Shown here piece by piece: positions 60,967-64,000 of a stretch of DNA of 64,000 nt; the stretch's first letter is position 1, and each line of letters starts with the position of its first letter. Both the position numbers and the translations under genes were made by a program. The notes below the pieces were generated by a model. That model ran no database searches. It saw only the letters and a program-made list of their open reading frames with translations, and was not told where the DNA came from. This DNA is from Paenibacillus sp. XY044 (lineage in GTDB: Bacteria; Bacillota; Bacilli; Paenibacillales; Paenibacillaceae): positions 305,675 to 369,674 of the forward strand of contig NZ_NQMO01000008.1 in assembly GCF_002257645.1 (NCBI RefSeq), written 5' to 3'.

Positions 60967-61524
60967 GTGATTTCAGTTAACGATTTTAAAACAGGTCTAA
61001 CGGTGGAAGTCGATGGCGACATCTTTACCGTTCTCGATTTTCAGCATGTTAAACCGGGTAAAGGGGCAGCTTTCGTACGTTCGAAGCTGAAAAACCTCCG
61101 TAACGGCAACACCGTTGAGCGCACATTCCGTGCAGGTGAAACGATCGGCCGTGCCATTATCGAAAACCGCGGCGTTTCTTATCTGTATGCAAGTGGTCAA
61201 GAGCATACGTTCATGGACAACGAAACCTACGATCAGTTCTCGCTGGACAGCAATCAGCTGGAGTGGGAACTGAACTTCCTTAAAGAGAACATGAACGTGA
61301 ACATCGTTAGCTACCAGGGCGAGATTCTCGGAATCAACCTGCCGACAAGCGTCGAGCTGAAGGTTGTGGAAACCGAGCCGGGCATTAAAGGAAACACGGC
61401 TACGGGGGCGACGAAGAACGCGAAGCTGGAAACCGGCCTGAACGTTCAGGTGCCTTTGTTCATCAATGAAGACGACGTGCTGCTGATCGACACCCGTGAA
61501 GGCAAATATATCTCCCGCGCGTAA
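60967..61524 (+). CDS. efp: Elongation factor P
   Basis: 185 residues, GTG start after AGGAGG. Three OB-like domains; K32 in KPGKGAAFVRSKL is the site modified with 5-aminopentanol in B. subtilis. EF-P resolves ribosome stalling at proline runs. It is followed by a strong terminator. Confidence 0.98.
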   Translation: MISVNDFKTGLTVEVDGDIFTVLDFQHVKPGKGAAFVRSKLKNLRNGNTVERTFRAGETIGRAIIENRGVSYLYASGQEHTFMDNETYDQFSLDSNQLEWELNFLKENMNVNIVSYQGEILGINLPTSVELKVVETEPGIKGNTATGATKNAKLETGLNVQVPLFINEDDVLLIDTREGKYISRA

Positions 61525-61566
61525 AGCCGGCGATAGAATCGCTTAACGCCCGTCAGGGCTATGCGG

Positions 61567-61597
61567 ATCCTCCTTTCCTTCCGAAAGGAGGATTTTT
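61567..61597 (+). terminator. efp terminator
   Basis: ATCCTCCTTTC and GAAAGGAGGAT form a perfect stem with a 5-base loop and a T-run. Confidence 0.95.
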
Positions 61598-61618
61598 GTA
61601 TAATGCCATGAAAAAACA

Positions 61619-61646
61619 TTAACAATCGGGCGTACTTTCGTATTAT
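61619..61646 (+). promoter_or_regulatory. Probable lysC promoter
   Basis: TTAACA (61619-61624), 16-base spacer, TATTAT (61641-61646). About 190 bases of leader follow; no lysine riboswitch core was seen in it. Confidence 0.5.
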
Positions 61647-61834
61647 ACTAGTTTAAAGCGTAAAATTAGACAGTTGTCAGCATTTTGCAACATGAAATCC
61701 TGCTTTTTTCTCTATGGCCAGTCTATTGGCGAAAAAGGTGCTGATCGCATATAGAAATAGGATCGGGCGGTTTTACCGGCATGGAAATGATTGCATAATG
61801 CCCAGTTGTACAATGAGTGGGGAGTGAATCGAAG

Positions 61835-63088
61835 TTGTCACTGTACGTCATGAAATTCGGAGGCAGTTCCGTCGGAGATATCGAGCGCATGCAACGCGTG
61901 GCCCGGCGTATCGTCGAGAAGCAAGACGAAGGACATCAATGTGTGGTAGTCGTTTCCGCGATGGGGGATACGACGGATGATTTGATCGATCAGGCGATGC
62001 TGCTCAATCCGAATCCGCCTGCACGCGAGATGGATATGCTGATGACCACCGGGGAGCAGATTTCCATGTCGCTTCTGTCGATGGCCATTCACCAGCTCGG
62101 CCGCAGCGCCGTTTCGCTGACAGGTTGGCAGGCGGGATTCCGGACAGAGCCGGTACACGGCAAAGCGAGAATCATGGACATCGTTCCGGAACGGGTGCAG
62201 GGAGCCCTGCAGCAAGGTAACATCGTGATCGTGGCCGGATTCCAAGGCATGACCGAAGAAGGGGAAATCACGACGTTCGGCCGCGGCGGATCCGATACGA
62301 CGGCCGTTGCGCTGGCTGCGGCTATTAACGCTGACGTGTGCGAGATTTATACCGACGTGGACGGCATTTATTCGACGGATCCGCGAATCGTCAAATGCGC
62401 CCGGAAGCTGAAAGAAATATCGTATGATGAAATGCTGGAGCTGGCGAATCTGGGAGCGGCGGTGCTTCATCCGCGCGCGGTGGAGTACGCGAAGCATCAT
62501 CAAGTGAAGCTCGTGGTCAGATCCAGTTTTAACTATAATGAAGGCACGGTTGTGAAGGAGGAAACAAGCATGGAGCAGGGAGTAGTGGTCAGCGGCATCG
62601 CTTATGATAAAAATGTGGCCAGAATCAGTATTTTGGGAGTGGAAGACGTTCCCGGCGTTCTTGCCACCGTGTTCGGAGCGCTCGCCGGCGCCGGAGTCAA
62701 CGTGGACATCATCGTGCAGAGCGGCGTTCAGGACGGCAAGGCGGACTTTTCCTTTACCACCTCTCTATCGGAAAGCGGCCAGGCGCTTCAGGTCATCAAG
62801 GATCTGAGATCCACGCTTCCATACCGTGAAGTAACCTCAGAAGACAATCTGGTCAAGGTATCGATCGTAGGTGCGGGCATGATCAGCCATCCGGGCGTCG
62901 CCGCCGAAATGTTTGATGTCATTTCGAAGCAGGGCGTAAGCATCAAAATGGTCAGCACGTCCGAGATTAAAACGTCGTGCGTGATCGAAGGCGGCAATCT
63001 CGAGCAGGTGGTCAGAGCGCTTCATACCGCTTACAACCTCGATACTGATGCACAGGTGTTCGTGGGAGGACCACAAGAGCGCCGCTAG
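61835..63088 (+). CDS. lysC: Aspartate kinase
   Basis: 417 residues. First step of the lysine/threonine/methionine pathway. Kinase domain: VMKFGGSSVGD, TTGEQISMSLLS, FGRGGSDTTAVALAAAI and EIYTDVDGIYSTDPRIV. Two ACT domains (about 265-410: ISILGVEDVPGVLATVFGALAGAGVNVDIIVQS and VSIVGAGMISHPGVAAEMF) bind feedback inhibitors. TTG 61835 has GGGGAG upstream; GTG 61817 is an alternative. The length and the internal start at 62570 match the B. subtilis enzyme with alpha and beta subunits from one gene. Confidence 0.96.
   Translation: MSLYVMKFGGSSVGDIERMQRVARRIVEKQDEGHQCVVVVSAMGDTTDDLIDQAMLLNPNPPAREMDMLMTTGEQISMSLLSMAIHQLGRSAVSLTGWQAGFRTEPVHGKARIMDIVPERVQGALQQGNIVIVAGFQGMTEEGEITTFGRGGSDTTAVALAAAINADVCEIYTDVDGIYSTDPRIVKCARKLKEISYDEMLELANLGAAVLHPRAVEYAKHHQVKLVVRSSFNYNEGTVVKEETSMEQGVVVSGIAYDKNVARISILGVEDVPGVLATVFGALAGAGVNVDIIVQSGVQDGKADFSFTTSLSESGQALQVIKDLRSTLPYREVTSEDNLVKVSIVGAGMISHPGVAAEMFDVISKQGVSIKMVSTSEIKTSCVIEGGNLEQVVRALHTAYNLDTDAQVFVGGPQERR
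62570..63088 (+). CDS. lysC: LysC beta subunit from an internal start
   Basis: 172 residues in the same frame as lysC. AAGGAGG at 62555-62561 is eight bases before ATG 62570, a better ribosome binding site than that of the full-length gene. The product is just the two ACT domains (MEQGVVVSGIAYD...). B. subtilis LysC makes its beta subunit the same way. The internal start is read from the sequence; production of the subunit is inferred. Confidence 0.8.
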   Translation: MEQGVVVSGIAYDKNVARISILGVEDVPGVLATVFGALAGAGVNVDIIVQSGVQDGKADFSFTTSLSESGQALQVIKDLRSTLPYREVTSEDNLVKVSIVGAGMISHPGVAAEMFDVISKQGVSIKMVSTSEIKTSCVIEGGNLEQVVRALHTAYNLDTDAQVFVGGPQERR

Positions 63089-63127
63089 GTTACGCTGGAA
63101 AAACGGCTATCGACGTACTTCAAAGAA

Positions 63128-63157
63128 GCCAGAGCGCTTTTTAGCGGAAGTTTTTCT
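63128..63157 (+). terminator. Possible weak lysC terminator
   Basis: CGCTTTTTAGCG forms a small hairpin followed three bases later by TTTTTCTT. Confidence 0.35.
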
Positions 63158-63230
63158 TGCGATGATTGAATAGTGCGGTCCCGCTGAAAAATTATAAATT
63201 CTATAATCTTAAAAAAGCCGTTCCCATAGA

Positions 63231-64000
63231 TGGAGTTACCCCCGTCAAATAGACAGTTATAAAAAGGACCTAGGCAACCTTAGTTCGGTACTCAACCGGG
63301 CTAAGGTTGTTTAATTTTTTCTGGAATCGGTAGTGGTTATAAAATCGAATATAACGATGAACTTCATCTACGAGTTGCTTTCGGTCAGTGTAGTGGTGTA
63401 GTCGCAAGGATTCGCTCTTGAAATGGCTGAAAAAGATTTCCATACATGCATTATCATGACAATTACCCTTGCGCGACATGCTCACCTTAATACCATGGCG
63501 CTTTAGAAGCCGGTGATACGGTTTGGATGTGTACTGGAAACCGCGATCACTATGCAAAAGTATTCCACCTGTTTTTCGCTTTCGAATGGCTTTCTTTACG
63601 GTATCAAGTACCAGGCGAATGTCATTACGGGGACTGATCTTGTAGGCGATCACCTCGTTGTTATATAGATCATAAATGGTTGAGAGATATAGAAAGCTTT
63701 GACCAAAGGGGAGATACGTAATATCTGTTACCCATTTCTCTAACGGCCGTGCCGCATGAAACTCGCGATTTAGTATGTTTTCTGAGATGACGTAAGCTTC
63801 CTTCTTGCCGAAATACGGTTTCCTCTTGCGAATCACCGAACGTATGCCGAGCTCCTTCATCAGTCGATACACGCGCTTGTGACGTGAATTCTGTATTTTT
63901 TCCGAAGGTACACAACGATGCGTAAGTAACCGTAGATGCCACGGCTTTGTTTCCAGCAGGCCATGATTTTAGTCTTGAGCTGTTCATTCTCCTGTTGCCG
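63231..64000 (-). mobile_element. IS3-family insertion sequence, incomplete at window end
   Basis: One end is probably near 63231 (TGGAGTTACCCCCGTCAAAT), which has the shape of an IS3-family terminal repeat. The element continues past the right end of the window. It holds the 3' part of the orfB transposase gene. Its other end, target repeats and orfA are not in view. Confidence 0.7.
63270..63990 (-). pseudogene. IS3-family transposase orfB (DDE integrase core), frameshifted and partial
   Basis: The intact part (63270-63881) has the DDE motif: Asp in WVTDITYLPFG, Asp in LHSDRGFQY, Glu in ACMEIFFSHFK, and the family ending FYNHYRFQKKLNNLSPVEYR. Upstream, a different frame encodes the expected WKQSRGIYGY...YLRKKYRIHV up to about 63885, while HKRVYRLMKELGI continues in another frame. 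A loss of about four bases (or one) at about 63880-63886 explains this. The gene is thus probably inactive, unless the break is a sequencing error. It also runs off the window. Confidence 0.75.

Noticed and set aside
61640..61834. Lysine riboswitch before lysC
   Set aside because: The L-box core (AGAGGTGC and following conserved loops) is not found, and no terminator lies in front of the start.
1..64000. CRISPR arrays, tRNA or rRNA genes, prophage genes
   Set aside because: No regularly spaced repeats, no tRNA/rRNA-like sequence and no phage structural or integrase gene were seen (apart from the IS3-family transposase).

Overview
The window reads as chromosomal DNA of a Gram-positive, endospore-forming, low-to-medium GC bacterium, most likely Paenibacillus or a close relative. 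Reasons: Bacillus-type gene order yqhP-yqhQ / yqhR-aroQ-yqhT-efp, a close match to Bacillus MntR, a spore photoproduct lyase, an Fnr with C-terminal cysteines, a YesM/YesN-type two-component pair next to a sugar ABC transporter, strong AGGAGG ribosome binding sites, frequent TTG/GTG starts, and many secreted glycoside hydrolases and copper-amine-oxidase-N-domain proteins. No rRNA, tRNA, CRISPR array or prophage was seen. The genus is inferred, not proven.

Layout. 1-600: non-coding, with repeated GGACCAC motifs. 636-8734: a six-gene operon that looks like a synthase-dependent surface polysaccharide system (secreted glycosidase-like protein, membrane HEAT-repeat protein, processive family 2 glycosyltransferase, degenerate GGDEF plus pseudo-receiver protein, nucleotide-sugar dehydrogenase, membrane-anchored TIM-barrel protein). 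8878-16000: a small unknown gene, a short Crp/Fnr protein, flavohemoprotein with an FNR box, a YitT membrane protein behind a structured leader, a DUF2188 stress protein, the Amj lipid II flippase, MsrAB and a TVP38/DedA-like protein. 16079-17021: Mn2+ (yybP-ykoY) riboswitch and TerC-family exporter. 17114-20803: an oxidoreductase pair and a WbsX/CgeB-like glycan pair. 20979-26711: an AraC regulator divergent from a five-gene sugar oxidation cluster (two Gfo/Idh/MocA, two xylose-isomerase-like, one ThuA-like). 26985-30635: HxlR regulator, an unknown protein, a lipoprotein, a divergent IF-3 paralogue, and a paralogue of the operon-1 TIM-barrel protein. 31078-39570: Fnr, then a sugar ABC transporter with its own sensor kinase, response regulator and NagZ. 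39862-42300: a large surface protein with a Thr/Gly/Ser-rich stalk.

42438-54390 is dominated by metal homeostasis: a siderophore ABC transporter with a Fur box, a Zur-like Fur-family regulator, YidD, T-box-controlled metG, a ZnuACB zinc importer behind a Zur box and followed by ccdA, splB, and mntR. 54394-57235 has a hairpin-rich leader, a GHL10 glycosidase and a patatin-like lipase. 57311-63088 is the conserved yqhP-yqhQ / yqhR-aroQ-yqhT-efp block and aspartokinase with an internal second start. The window ends inside a frameshifted IS3-family element.

Most interesting for follow-up: the polysaccharide operon with its pseudo-receiver, the switch-like leader before yitT, the hairpin leader before the GHL10 gene, the five-gene keto-sugar cluster, and the IF-3 paralogue. 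All functional statements rest on reading motifs by eye; no database search was run.
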